From positions 1 to 15,310 of the forward strand of contig JAPOLW010000029.1 in the NCBI GenBank assembly GCA_029976905.1: a stretch of 15,310 nt of DNA. Reading direction: 5' to 3'. Positions 7,993 through 15,278 of the stretch are shown here, in pieces (the first letter of the stretch is position 1; each line of letters begins with the position of its first letter). Source of the DNA: a bacterium. Its GTDB lineage: Bacteria; Desulfobacterota; Binatia; UBA12015. The notes beneath the pieces are model-generated. The model did not search any database. It was not told the DNA's origin and saw nothing but the letters and a program-made list of their open reading frames with translations. The position numbers were made by a program, and so were the translations under genes.

Positions 7993-8009
7993 AGGCCCCT
8001 CCCAGCGCG

Positions 8010-8038
8010 AGTATACGATCGGGCCCGCAGCCTGCCTA
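8010..8038 (-). promoter_or_regulatory. Candidate sigma-70-type promoter of the WS/DGAT-PilT unit
   Basis: On the minus strand TATACT (8015-8010, five of six with TATAAT) lies 17 bases downstream of TAGGCA (8038-8033, four of six with TTGACA). The -10 box ends 17 bases before the ATG at 7992, giving a very short leader that includes the GGGAGGGG ribosome site. Spacing and box quality are good for so GC-rich a region. No activator site is identified. Confidence 0.4.
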
Positions 8039-8114
8039 GGGTCCCTTCTCCTCGTCCTTCGCCCGCCCGCACCCGGGGAATCTCAGCGACCCGTGGGCGC
8101 AGATCCCAGCTCCT

Positions 8115-9557
8115 TCAGCGGCCCGACGATCCGCGAAGCTCAGCGCGATATCCCTCGATCAGAGCCCGCACCTCGGGCGCCATGACATAGAGACCGACGA
8201 CGTTTGGGATCGCCACGATGAAGATCAACGCATCCGACATCCGCAAGACGGCGTCGAGTTCGAGCAGACAGCCGAGCACGATGAACAGACAGAAGACGAC
8301 CTGGAAGACCCGCTCTGCCCCGCGGCCACCCCCGACCAGGTAGGTCCAGCCTTTGAGGCCGTAGTACGACCAACTGATCATCGTGGTGAAGGCGAACAGG
8401 AGCGCCGCCAGGGCGACCAGAACCGGAGACCAAGTGAGCGTGCTGGCGAACGCGGCCGAGGTGATCTCGACGCCTTCGAGGCCGCGCTCGGCAAGACCTG
8501 GCTCGTAGATGGTGGTCAGGATGACCAGGGCCGTGACCGTGCAGATCACCACCGTGTCGATGAAGGGCTCGAGCAGCGCGACGAAACCTTCGGTGGCTGG
8601 ATGGTGGGTGCGCACGGCGGAGTGGGCGATGGCCGCGGACCCAAGTCCGGCCTCATTCGAGAAGACCGCCCGCTGAAACCCGAGGATCATGACGCCGGCG
8701 ACTCCTCCCGCGATGCCGTCGGGGGTGAAGGCCCCCGCGACGATCGCAGCCAACGCCCCGGGCAGGGCATCGACGTTCAATCCGATCACGCAAAGCCCGC
8801 CAAAGAGATAGAGAGCTGCCATGACCGGGACGAGGCGCTCGGCGACTCGTGCGATGCTGCGAATGCCGCCCAGGATCACCAGCCCGACGCTTCCCGCCAA
8901 CAAGAGCCCGAAGAGCGCCGACCGGTTGGCAAAGAAGCTCTCCTCCCCGCCCGTCACCACGACGAACTGCAGGTAGGCCTGGTTGGACTGGAACATGTTG
9001 CCGATCCCCAGGCACCCAAAGACCATCGCGAACGCGTAGAAGGCGCCAAGAGCACGACCGAGCCCCGGCCGCCCGCGGCGCTCGAAACCACGCGCGAGCG
9101 TATACATCGGCCCACCGGAGACGCTGCCGTCCTCGTGCTGCGTTCGGTAGGCCACCCCGAGGGTGCATTCGGCGCATTTGGTCGCCATGCCGAGGAGGCC
9201 AGCACAGATCATCCAGAACGTCGCCCCGGGCCCTCCGAGCGAGAGGGCGATGGCGACGCCGCCGATGTTGCCGATGCCGACCGTCCCCGAGATCGCCGTC
9301 GAAAGCGCCGCGAAGGCGCTGATCTCGCCGCTCTCGCCGGTTCCGGTCGCCTTCCCCGCGACGATCCGCAGGGCCTCGCGAAAACCGCGGATCTGGACCC
9401 CGCGCAGGTAGACCGTGAAAAAGACGCCGGCGGCCACCAGCCAGAGAACGATCAGAGGCAACTGAGCGCCACCGACTCCGACGGAGACGAAGACCACGGC
9501 CGAAAGCGCGTCGGCCACGGGGGTGACCGACTCGTTCACCCAGAGTTCGAGATCCAC
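8115..9557 (-). CDS. AGCS family sodium:amino-acid (alanine/glycine) symporter
   Basis: A 480-residue inner-membrane transporter that couples sodium entry to uptake of alanine, glycine or a similar small amino acid. Family motifs are clear: SGEISAFAALSTAISGTVG then IGNIGGVAIAL (77-105), GGPGATFWM (108-116), SGGPMYTL (147-154), VFSNEAGLGSAAIAHSA (298-314), a PFIDTVVICTVTALVILT helix (331-348) and SYYGLKGWTYL (397-407). About ten or more hydrophobic segments are visible, and the length is normal. The start is GTG at 9557 with no strong ribosome site, chosen because the hydrophobic N-terminus aligns there; a different start nearby cannot be excluded. The 122-base gap to the WS/DGAT gene contains that gene's own candidate promoter, so the two may not share a message. 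The substrate is assigned by family only. Confidence 0.95.
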   Translation of the reverse strand: MDLELWVNESVTPVADALSAVVFVSVGVGGAQLPLIVLWLVAAGVFFTVYLRGVQIRGFREALRIVAGKATGTGESGEISAFAALSTAISGTVGIGNIGGVAIALSLGGPGATFWMICAGLLGMATKCAECTLGVAYRTQHEDGSVSGGPMYTLARGFERRGRPGLGRALGAFYAFAMVFGCLGIGNMFQSNQAYLQFVVVTGGEESFFANRSALFGLLLAGSVGLVILGGIRSIARVAERLVPVMAALYLFGGLCVIGLNVDALPGALAAIVAGAFTPDGIAGGVAGVMILGFQRAVFSNEAGLGSAAIAHSAVRTHHPATEGFVALLEPFIDTVVICTVTALVILTTIYEPGLAERGLEGVEITSAAFASTLTWSPVLVALAALLFAFTTMISWSYYGLKGWTYLVGGGRGAERVFQVVFCLFIVLGCLLELDAVLRMSDALIFIVAIPNVVGLYVMAPEVRALIEGYRAELRGSSGR

Positions 9558-9725
9558 AGACCCGCGTTATCGCCGACCGCCGAGGGAACGACAAACGCTC
9601 AGAGGGCTGGGACGCTTCTCCCGGGAAGCCGGCCTGGCTGCCCTTTGCGAGGCGACGGCTCGGGGGACGGCGACACGATGCGCTCTCGTGCCGGATCCGG
9701 AGCTGGATCGCAGGGCAGCCGGGCC

Positions 9726-9764
9726 GGGTCTCCGGGAGCCGACGCGGCCCGCCGGGGTGGACCC
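9726..9764 (-). terminator. GC-rich stem downstream of the small charged-protein gene
   Basis: GGGTC (9726-9730) pairs with GACCC (9760-9764), and CCGG (9732-9735) with CCGG (9752-9755) inside it. The structure begins 4 bases after the stop at 9769 on the minus strand. There is no T-run and the apical loop is large, so it may be only a GC-rich coincidence. The rest of the gap to the AGCS gene (9558-9725) holds no gene; it contains one small stem, GCTTC/GAAGC at 9614-9629. Confidence 0.2.
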
Positions 9765-9768
9765 GTGC

Positions 9769-10035
9769 TCAGGACTCCTTGGTCTCGGGAGTCTCTTCGG
9801 ACTCCTCGACCGTGCTTTCACCCGGGACCATGGCGTCGACCGACGCCGCCAGAGCCCCATCGGCTGCATGGAAGTCGAGGCCTTCGGGTTCTCCCAGTCC
9901 TTCGTCGTCCTCGAGAAGGGCCGGTTCCTCCTCGCCATCCTTGCGAGCCGCCTTCTTTTCTTCCTTGGCGCGTCGCTTCGCCTGGCGCGCCAACTCTTTC
10001 TGCCTCTTCAGGAATCCTTGCCGCGATCTCTTCAA
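9769..10035 (-). CDS. Small charged hypothetical protein with TTG start
   Basis: An 88-residue soluble protein. Residues 1-32 are strongly basic and helical (MKRSRQGFLKRQKELARQ, then KRRAKEEKKAARK). Residues 34-88 are acidic (EEEPALLEDDEG near the start, STVEESEETPETKES at the end). The basic N-terminus resembles short uncharacterised proteins I associate with deltaproteobacterial genomes; this is recall, not a search result, and no function is known to me. A TTG start is required: an in-frame TAG lies four codons upstream (TAG GAC GGT GCT TTG) and there is no ATG or GTG between. AGGACGG acts as ribosome site. The basic part could bind RNA, ribosomes or nucleoid, but that is a guess. It is divergent from the molybdoenzyme gene. 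Confidence 0.62.
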   Translation of the reverse strand: MKRSRQGFLKRQKELARQAKRRAKEEKKAARKDGEEEPALLEDDEGLGEPEGLDFHAADGALAASVDAMVPGESTVEESEETPETKES

Positions 10036-10050
10036 AGCACCGTCCTAACT

Positions 10051-10069
10051 CTGGCTTTTCGTGAGCCAG
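10051..10069. repeat. Inverted repeat in the leader of the small charged-protein gene
   Basis: Perfect 6-base arms CTGGCT (10051-10056) and AGCCAG (10064-10069) surround a 7-base loop. The repeat ends 15 bases upstream of the TTG start on the minus strand, just before the AGGACGG ribosome site. It could be an operator or an RNA hairpin affecting translation initiation. Chance is also possible. Confidence 0.3.
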
Positions 10070-10149
10070 TCCGCCGGATTTTCTCTCCTCTACCATGCCT
10101 ATCCGCCATCCGCGCCCCCCGGGTGCTGCTTTTCGGGTCGAGCGGTGCC

Positions 10150-10180
10150 CGACGGGCGTAGCGGCCCAGACGGCCCGTCG
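10150..10180. repeat. 8-base inverted repeat upstream of the molybdopterin oxidoreductase gene
   Basis: CGACGGGC (10150-10157) and GCCCGTCG (10173-10180) are perfect complements separated by 15 bases. The element ends 47 bases before the likely ATG at 10228. It could be an operator half-site pair or a stem in the leader. TTGACG at 10192 looks like a -35 box but has no matching -10 box. Confidence 0.3.
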
Positions 10181-10227
10181 CGGGAGCTCGCTTGACGTCG
10201 AATCGCCGAACGCGCGACTGTGCGGCG

Positions 10228-12471
10228 ATGAGCACAGGCCAGACCCGGACGCATCTGCGGACCTGCCCCCTTTGCGAAGCCATGTGTGGCCTCGAAGTCA
10301 CCGTCGAGGACGAACGGGTCACCTCCATTCGACCCGATGCGCAGGACGTCTGGAGCAAGGGGTATGTTTGCCCAAAGGGCGCCGTCCTCGGCGACCTGCA
10401 TCACGACCCCGACCGGCTGCGGGCGCCGCTGGTGCGCGACGGCGAGCAGTGGCGGGAGGTCTCCTGGGAGGAAGCCTTCCAGGAAGCCGCGCATCGTCTG
10501 CAGACGGTGATTCGCGAGCACGGCATCGAATCCACCACCGCCTACGTCGGCAACCCGACGGCCCACAACTTCTCCCTCTCGCGATACGTCGGCGCCTTCA
10601 TGCCCATGTCGAGTCTTCCGATGATCTACTCCGCCGGGACGGTCGACCAATGGCCCAAGAATCTCGTGGGAGCCCTGGTCTACGGCGGCATGTGGTCGAT
10701 TCCCGTGCCCGACCTGGACCGCACCGACCACCTCCTTGTCCTGGGCGCCAATCCCAGCGCCTCGCAAGGCAGTCTGCTCGCCGCCGCGGACGTACTCGGT
10801 CGCATGGATGCGATCCGTGCGCGCGGCGGCCGCATCGTCTTGATCGACCCCCGGCGGACCGCGACGGCCGACCACGCCGACGAGTGGATACCCATCACGC
10901 CGGGAACCGACGCGGCCCTTCTCGCCGCGATGGTGCACGTGCTCTTCGCCGAAGACCTTGCCCGCCCCGGCCCCCTTGCGGCGCATACCGAGGGCCTCGA
11001 GCGCGTCGAGGAGCTCTGCCGCCCCTTCTCCCCGGAACGGGTCGCGGCCACCTGCCGGATTCCTGCCGAAACGATCCGCAGACTCGCGCGGGAACTGGCC
11101 ACCGCGCGGACCGCAGCGGTCTACGGCCGCATCGGCACCTGCAACCAGGAGTTCGGAACCCTGGCCTCGTGGCTGGTCGAGGTGCTCAACGTGGTGACCG
11201 GCAATCTCGACCGACCCGGAGGATCGATGTTCTCGAACCCTCTCGCCTGGTCGCTCACCAGCCTGAAGCCGCCGGACCAGCCCCCGGAGTGGGCCTTCGG
11301 GCGTTGGAAAAGCCGCGTTCGCGGCGCGCCCGAGGTCCTCGGGCAATACCCGGTCTCTTGCCTGGCCGAGGAGATCTCGACGCCGGGCGCCGGCCAGATC
11401 AAGGCGCTCGTCACGATCGCGGGCAACCCGGTGATCAGCGCGCCCGACGCCGCCCGGCTCGACGAGGCGCTGCCCATGCTCGAGGCCATGGTCAGCGTCG
11501 ACAACTACCTCAACGAAACCACCCGGCATGCCCACGTCATCCTGCCTGGGCTCTCGCCCTTCGAGCAGCCACACTACGACGAGCTGCTCTGGTCGTGGGC
11601 GGTGCGGAATGCCGGCAAGTATTCCGAACCGATCTTCCCCCCGGAACCAGGACGCCCGGCGGAGTGGGAGATTCTGTTGAAGCTGGCGGCGATCCTGGCG
11701 GGTGCGGCCCCCGAAGACGCGGACCCCGCCTTGCTCGACGATCTCTATTTTGCCGGACTGGTCGGCGTCGTCGTGGGCGACCCCACGTCCCGGATCGCCG
11801 GTCGCGATGCCGCCGAAATCGTCGCAGCGACCGCCGGGGCGGGACCCGAACGACTTCTCGACTTCGCCATCCGCTCCGGGCCCCACGGCGATCTATACGG
11901 CGCCCACCCCGAGGGCCTGACGCTCGATACCCTGCGGGCGCAACCCCACGGGATCGACAGGGGAGCCCTGGAGCCCCGACTCGAGGAGGTCCTGCGCACC
12001 CCCTCGGGCAAGGTCGAACTGGCGCCTCCCTACATCACGGCGGATCTCGATCGTCTCGCGGCACGCCTCGACCGTCCCGAGGACGACCTCGTTCTGGTGA
12101 GCCGCCGACACGTCCGCTCGAACAACTCGTGGATGCACAATCTCGAACGCCTCGTCCGGGGCCGCGAGCGGTGTACGCTCCTGATCCACCCCGACGACGC
12201 GGCCCGCTGCGGGGTGCGTGCGGGGAGCCACGCGCGCATTACCTCGAGCGCAGGCTCGCTGGAGGCCCCCGTCGAGGTCAGCGACGAAATGATGCCCGGG
12301 GTCGTCTGCCTTCCGCACGGCTGGGGTCACGATCGCGCGGGCATCCGCATGGAGGTCGCGGCACGGCACCCCGGCGTGAACAACAATCTGCTCGCACCCG
12401 GGCAATTCGTGGACGTCCCCTCGGGCAATGCGGTGGTCAACGGGATTCCGGTCGAGGTGCGGCCCGCCTGA
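10228..12471 (+). CDS. Molybdopterin-dependent oxidoreductase, iron-sulfur type
   Basis: A 747-residue enzyme of the DMSO reductase superfamily (formate dehydrogenase/assimilatory nitrate reductase-like), binding a bis-molybdopterin guanine dinucleotide cofactor and one 4Fe-4S cluster. The cluster ligands are Cys13, Cys16, Cys20 and Cys48 (CPLCEAMC, then VCPKG). The catalytic core follows, with YSAGTVDQWPKN (134-145), VLGANPSASQ (171-180) and VLIDPRR (204-210). The C-terminal cofactor-binding domain covers roughly the last 120 residues (LVSRRHVRSNNSWMHN, LPHGWGH, NNNLLAPGQ). There is no Tat signal, so it is cytoplasmic. No Cys or Sec occurs near the segment where formate dehydrogenases carry the metal ligand, so plain formate dehydrogenase activity is doubtful; the substrate is unknown. 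A TTG at 10192 is in frame, but the ATG at 10228 fits the family start. No electron-transfer subunit or chaperone is adjacent. Confidence 0.93.
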   Translation: MSTGQTRTHLRTCPLCEAMCGLEVTVEDERVTSIRPDAQDVWSKGYVCPKGAVLGDLHHDPDRLRAPLVRDGEQWREVSWEEAFQEAAHRLQTVIREHGIESTTAYVGNPTAHNFSLSRYVGAFMPMSSLPMIYSAGTVDQWPKNLVGALVYGGMWSIPVPDLDRTDHLLVLGANPSASQGSLLAAADVLGRMDAIRARGGRIVLIDPRRTATADHADEWIPITPGTDAALLAAMVHVLFAEDLARPGPLAAHTEGLERVEELCRPFSPERVAATCRIPAETIRRLARELATARTAAVYGRIGTCNQEFGTLASWLVEVLNVVTGNLDRPGGSMFSNPLAWSLTSLKPPDQPPEWAFGRWKSRVRGAPEVLGQYPVSCLAEEISTPGAGQIKALVTIAGNPVISAPDAARLDEALPMLEAMVSVDNYLNETTRHAHVILPGLSPFEQPHYDELLWSWAVRNAGKYSEPIFPPEPGRPAEWEILLKLAAILAGAAPEDADPALLDDLYFAGLVGVVVGDPTSRIAGRDAAEIVAATAGAGPERLLDFAIRSGPHGDLYGAHPEGLTLDTLRAQPHGIDRGALEPRLEEVLRTPSGKVELAPPYITADLDRLAARLDRPEDDLVLVSRRHVRSNNSWMHNLERLVRGRERCTLLIHPDDAARCGVRAGSHARITSSAGSLEAPVEVSDEMMPGVVCLPHGWGHDRAGIRMEVAARHPGVNNNLLAPGQFVDVPSGNAVVNGIPVEVRPA

Positions 12472-12483
12472 GCCGCCGCACAC

Positions 12484-14271
12484 TCACGACGTGTATTCGG
12501 CCAGGGTGCCTTCGAGGCGAGCCAGACTGTCGGCGAGGCCCCCGGGGCGGCTCCGCTCCAACCAGCACGCGCGTTGCTCTTCGATCGCCGCCGCGAGGTC
12601 GGCCCGCAGCACGTCGACAGTCGGGGCATCGAAGCCCCCCTGCCGCGCGCTGCGCCACGCGCCGTGACGCGCCAGACCCACCGCCTGGGCGATCTCGCGC
12701 TGCACGAGTGCCCCGTCCGCACACTGCGGACGGGCCGCCGAAATCGAATCGAGGATCTCGCCTGCCGAGGCGACGACCCGCGCGAGGCCGTCTTGCGTCG
12801 GCTCACCCATCAAGCGCGCCAGGAAGGAGAGCCCCCCACCGAGAAGCTGGTAGTGGAGGACGCTTCCGTTGAACGGCTGCACACCGGTTTCACGGGAAAG
12901 CCCTCCGGCCGCTTCGAGGGCGTCGGCAAGTCGCCCTGTGGGATCCTCGAAGATCTCGTCGGACAGAAAACCGGCGGTCTCGACCTCGCGATTCGCCTGC
13001 AGGCACCAGCTGACGGCAGCCCCGTAGGCCAGAGGCGGAAAGCTCACCGACGGAGGCTGCAGGTGGCCGCTGTCACCCCAGTCGGTGATGAGATAGCCGC
13101 CGGCGCCCGCGGCCAATCCCTGCTCGGCTGCATCACGGAGATTTGCGCGCGCATTGGGCAAGCGGCCCACCAGGGAGTTCCAACTCGACGTCCCCGGACA
13201 GACCCAGAAGGGGCGGCCTGAATCGGCGAAGGGCCGTACGTGGCCCGAGAAGCCGCGCAGGGTCTCCGGCGTCACACCGAAGTCCCCGAGAATCTCGAAC
13301 AACTCCGGCGGCAGCCGCTCCACCTCCATCGGCCCCTCGTAATGCCAGACCAGAGCGACGGTGTCATTTGCGGGAAGCAGGGGGAGCAGCTCCGGACTCT
13401 GTCGGACGATGTCCCCCCAGAAGAGAGCCTCCTTCCCCTGGCGATGCACGAGTTCCAGGATGCGCAGCAGAAAGTCGACATAGACCCGGCCGCGACCGCG
13501 GCGTTCGACCTCGGCACGCGACCATCCGTGTCCGAGCTCGAAGGTCTCGTCACAATTCACGTTGACGCGACGACTCGAGAAACACGGAAGAAGCTCGTCG
13601 AAGAGCGAGGCGACGAACGCGAGACTCTCGTCGCTGGGCGCGAGAACGCTGGCGGGCTGGGTGCGTCCCCAACGCGTCTCCCAACCGTCGGGCGTCTCCG
13701 CGAGCGATCGATAGGCGTCGCGTGCAAGCCAACGCTCCATGTGACCAAAGGCGTTTTGGTTGGCCGCGAGTTCGATGCCGGACTCGCGGCAAAGCGCGTC
13801 GAGCCAGGCAACGTCCTCGGGGGTGATGGGGGAGGCGTCGCGCCAGACGTCCCGATGGTCCCGGTAGGCGAAGGTGTGCTCGGTGTAGAGCTGCAGATGG
13901 TTGATGCGCAGCCGCGCGAGCAATCCGACGATGCGCTCGAGCGTGGCGCGTGTCGGCACCCGGTCGCGACTGACGTCGAGCATGTAGCCCCGCACCGGGA
14001 AGTCGGGCCGATCCCGTATGGAGGACTCCGGCCAGGAGTCCCCGTAGGCCCGGCGCAGGGATTCGAGCGTCTGGCGCGCGTACCGCAAAGCGCGTTCGTC
14101 CCCGTAGCGGACGTCGATGCCCTCCGACGAGACCTCGATCGCATAGGCTTCCGGTCCAAGGGCCGCATCGTGCCGGAGGGAGGGCGCCGCCGGGTCGACC
14201 GTATGGCGCGTCGAACCCAGATGCACCTCACGCGGAACGGGGAAGAAACGGGGATGCCGGCCGTCACTCAT
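12484..14271 (-). CDS. Glycoside hydrolase family 20-like beta-N-acetylhexosaminidase
   Basis: A 595-residue protein read as a GH20-type hexosaminidase, which removes terminal beta-linked GlcNAc or GalNAc by substrate-assisted catalysis. Residues 1-90 resemble the small GH20 N-terminal domain (EAYAIEVSSEGIDVRYGDERAL, ALRYARQTLESL). The barrel starts at FPVRGYMLDVSRDRVPT (91-107), continues with INHLQLYTEHTFAY (123-136) and LAANQNAFGHMERWL (168-182), and has the catalytic Asp-Glu pair at 241-242 (NCDETFELG) in place of the classical GGDE. YLITDWGDSGH (393-403) is a late-barrel loop. There is no signal peptide, so it should be cytoplasmic, which fits recycling of cell-wall or imported sugars. 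The ATG at 14271 has only a distant AGGGGG site. The gene is 123 bases downstream of lpxA on the same strand and ends 12 bases from the convergent molybdoenzyme stop. Substrate is inferred from family. Confidence 0.87.
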   Translation of the reverse strand: MSDGRHPRFFPVPREVHLGSTRHTVDPAAPSLRHDAALGPEAYAIEVSSEGIDVRYGDERALRYARQTLESLRRAYGDSWPESSIRDRPDFPVRGYMLDVSRDRVPTRATLERIVGLLARLRINHLQLYTEHTFAYRDHRDVWRDASPITPEDVAWLDALCRESGIELAANQNAFGHMERWLARDAYRSLAETPDGWETRWGRTQPASVLAPSDESLAFVASLFDELLPCFSSRRVNVNCDETFELGHGWSRAEVERRGRGRVYVDFLLRILELVHRQGKEALFWGDIVRQSPELLPLLPANDTVALVWHYEGPMEVERLPPELFEILGDFGVTPETLRGFSGHVRPFADSGRPFWVCPGTSSWNSLVGRLPNARANLRDAAEQGLAAGAGGYLITDWGDSGHLQPPSVSFPPLAYGAAVSWCLQANREVETAGFLSDEIFEDPTGRLADALEAAGGLSRETGVQPFNGSVLHYQLLGGGLSFLARLMGEPTQDGLARVVASAGEILDSISAARPQCADGALVQREIAQAVGLARHGAWRSARQGGFDAPTVDVLRADLAAAIEEQRACWLERSRPGGLADSLARLEGTLAEYTS

Positions 14272-14366
14272 GCCGGCGGTTGTAGCCCCCTGCGGGTTCC
14301 GATCAAACCCAGGCCAGGGACGCCTCCCGCCCTCGACGAGCGCGGGCCGAGGACGCCGGTGGTCTC

Positions 14367-14384
14367 CGGGTTCCGCAGAACCCG
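14367..14384 (-). terminator. Hairpin between lpxA and the hexosaminidase gene
   Basis: Perfect 6-base arms CGGGTT (14367-14372) and AACCCG (14379-14384) with a 6-base loop begin 10 bases after the lpxA stop. The 3' arm can alternatively pair with TGCGGGTT at 14291-14298 (8-base match to AACCCGCA, 14379-14386), so two structures compete. No T-run follows on the minus strand. It may be a terminator, an attenuator-like element or a chance structure. Confidence 0.3.
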
Positions 14385-14394
14385 CAACGCATCC

Positions 14395-15213
14395 TCAATC
14401 GGCATCGACCGGTCCGCGTGGGCGCGGGTCGGCCGCGCAGAAGCCGTTGCGACCACGGTCGAGGAAGGCGAAGAGTTCCAGGAGCTCGGGCGTCATGGCA
14501 TCGGTCCTCTCCAACTCCGCCCGCAGCTCGGCACGGGCCCGCCCCAGATTCGGACGACCGAAGAACAGAGAGCGATAGGCTTGCCGCACGGCCGCGATCC
14601 GCTGGCGATCCAGACCGGCACGGCGCAGGCCGACGACGTTGACGCCGCGCAGGACGTTGACCCCCACGACGATGCAGAAAGGTGGCACGTCCCGACTGGC
14701 CGCGGAGACTCCCTGCAACAGGGCGAGCTTCCCGACCCGAACATGCTGGTGGACGGCGGTGTTGCCGGAGAGGAAGGCGCGATCCCCGACCTCGGCGTGC
14801 CCTCCGAGAAGAGCTCCGTTGGCAAGGAAGACACCGTCGCCTACGACACAATTATGCGCCACGTGGCTATTCGCCATGAAGAAGCAATCGTTGCCGATCC
14901 GGGTCTCCGAGCCTTCCGTCGTACCGCGATGGACCGTCGTTCCTTCGCGGAAGACGTTGCGGTCGCCGATGACGACCCGGGTCGGCGCACCCTCGTATCC
15001 ACGATCCTGGGGCTCGTCTCCGAGATAGACGCCCATGTGGACGACGTTGTCCCGGCCCAGGGTCGTCCCGCGACAGACGTAGGATTGCGCCCCGATCCGC
15101 GTCCCTGCGCCGATGACCGCGCCTGCTTCGACGACGCTGAAGGGTCCCACGGTGACGTCCGGGCCGATTTCGGCCTCCGGGCTGACCAGCTGCTGCGTGT
15201 TGGACGGGTCCAC
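14395..15213 (-). CDS. lpxA: Acyl-ACP--UDP-N-acetylglucosamine O-acyltransferase (LpxA)
   Basis: The first enzyme of lipid A synthesis, a trimeric cytoplasmic acyltransferase adding a hydroxyacyl chain to UDP-GlcNAc. The 272-residue protein starts with left-handed beta-helix hexapeptide repeats to about residue 190, then a helical C-terminal domain ending LDRGRNGFCA. By manual alignment to E. coli LpxA, His122/His125 correspond to His117/His120 (HVAH), His144 to His139 (GGH) and His160 to His155 (VHQH). The chain-length ruler position Gly173 is Gly168, which would favour longer acyl chains, as in E. coli. The His191 region is shorter by one residue, with Asn186 instead. The start is GTG at 15213: no start codon lies between it and the in-frame upstream TGA, and it suits the family N-terminus. 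The ribosome site is poor. No lpxD, fabZ or lpxB is adjacent. Confidence 0.95.
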   Translation of the reverse strand: MDPSNTQQLVSPEAEIGPDVTVGPFSVVEAGAVIGAGTRIGAQSYVCRGTTLGRDNVVHMGVYLGDEPQDRGYEGAPTRVVIGDRNVFREGTTVHRGTTEGSETRIGNDCFFMANSHVAHNCVVGDGVFLANGALLGGHAEVGDRAFLSGNTAVHQHVRVGKLALLQGVSAASRDVPPFCIVVGVNVLRGVNVVGLRRAGLDRQRIAAVRQAYRSLFFGRPNLGRARAELRAELERTDAMTPELLELFAFLDRGRNGFCAADPRPRGPVDAD

Positions 15214-15252
15214 GTACCGGAGGTAGTACCAGCACGACCCTGACGAGGAACA

Positions 15253-15261
15253 GGGGGGGGG
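15253..15261. repeat. G9 homopolymer upstream of lpxA
   Basis: Nine consecutive G residues lie 39 bases upstream of the lpxA GTG and 17 bases before the possible rightward start at 15279. Tracts of this length can slip during replication and, between promoter elements, alter spacing. They are also prone to sequencing error. No promoter boxes are recognisable on either side. Confidence 0.6.
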
Positions 15262-15278
15262 ATTGAGAGGGTGAGCGA

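Noticed and set aside
10095..12872. 925-codon open frame on the plus strand overlapping the molybdoenzyme gene
   Set aside because: It is a shadow produced by high GC at third codon positions. The translation is rich in Arg, Pro and Gly with no domain, while the overlapping frame carries clear molybdopterin oxidoreductase motifs.
13240..15243. 667-codon open frame on the plus strand opposite the hexosaminidase gene and lpxA
   Set aside because: Same GC-bias shadow. It crosses two real genes and has no motif or ribosome site.
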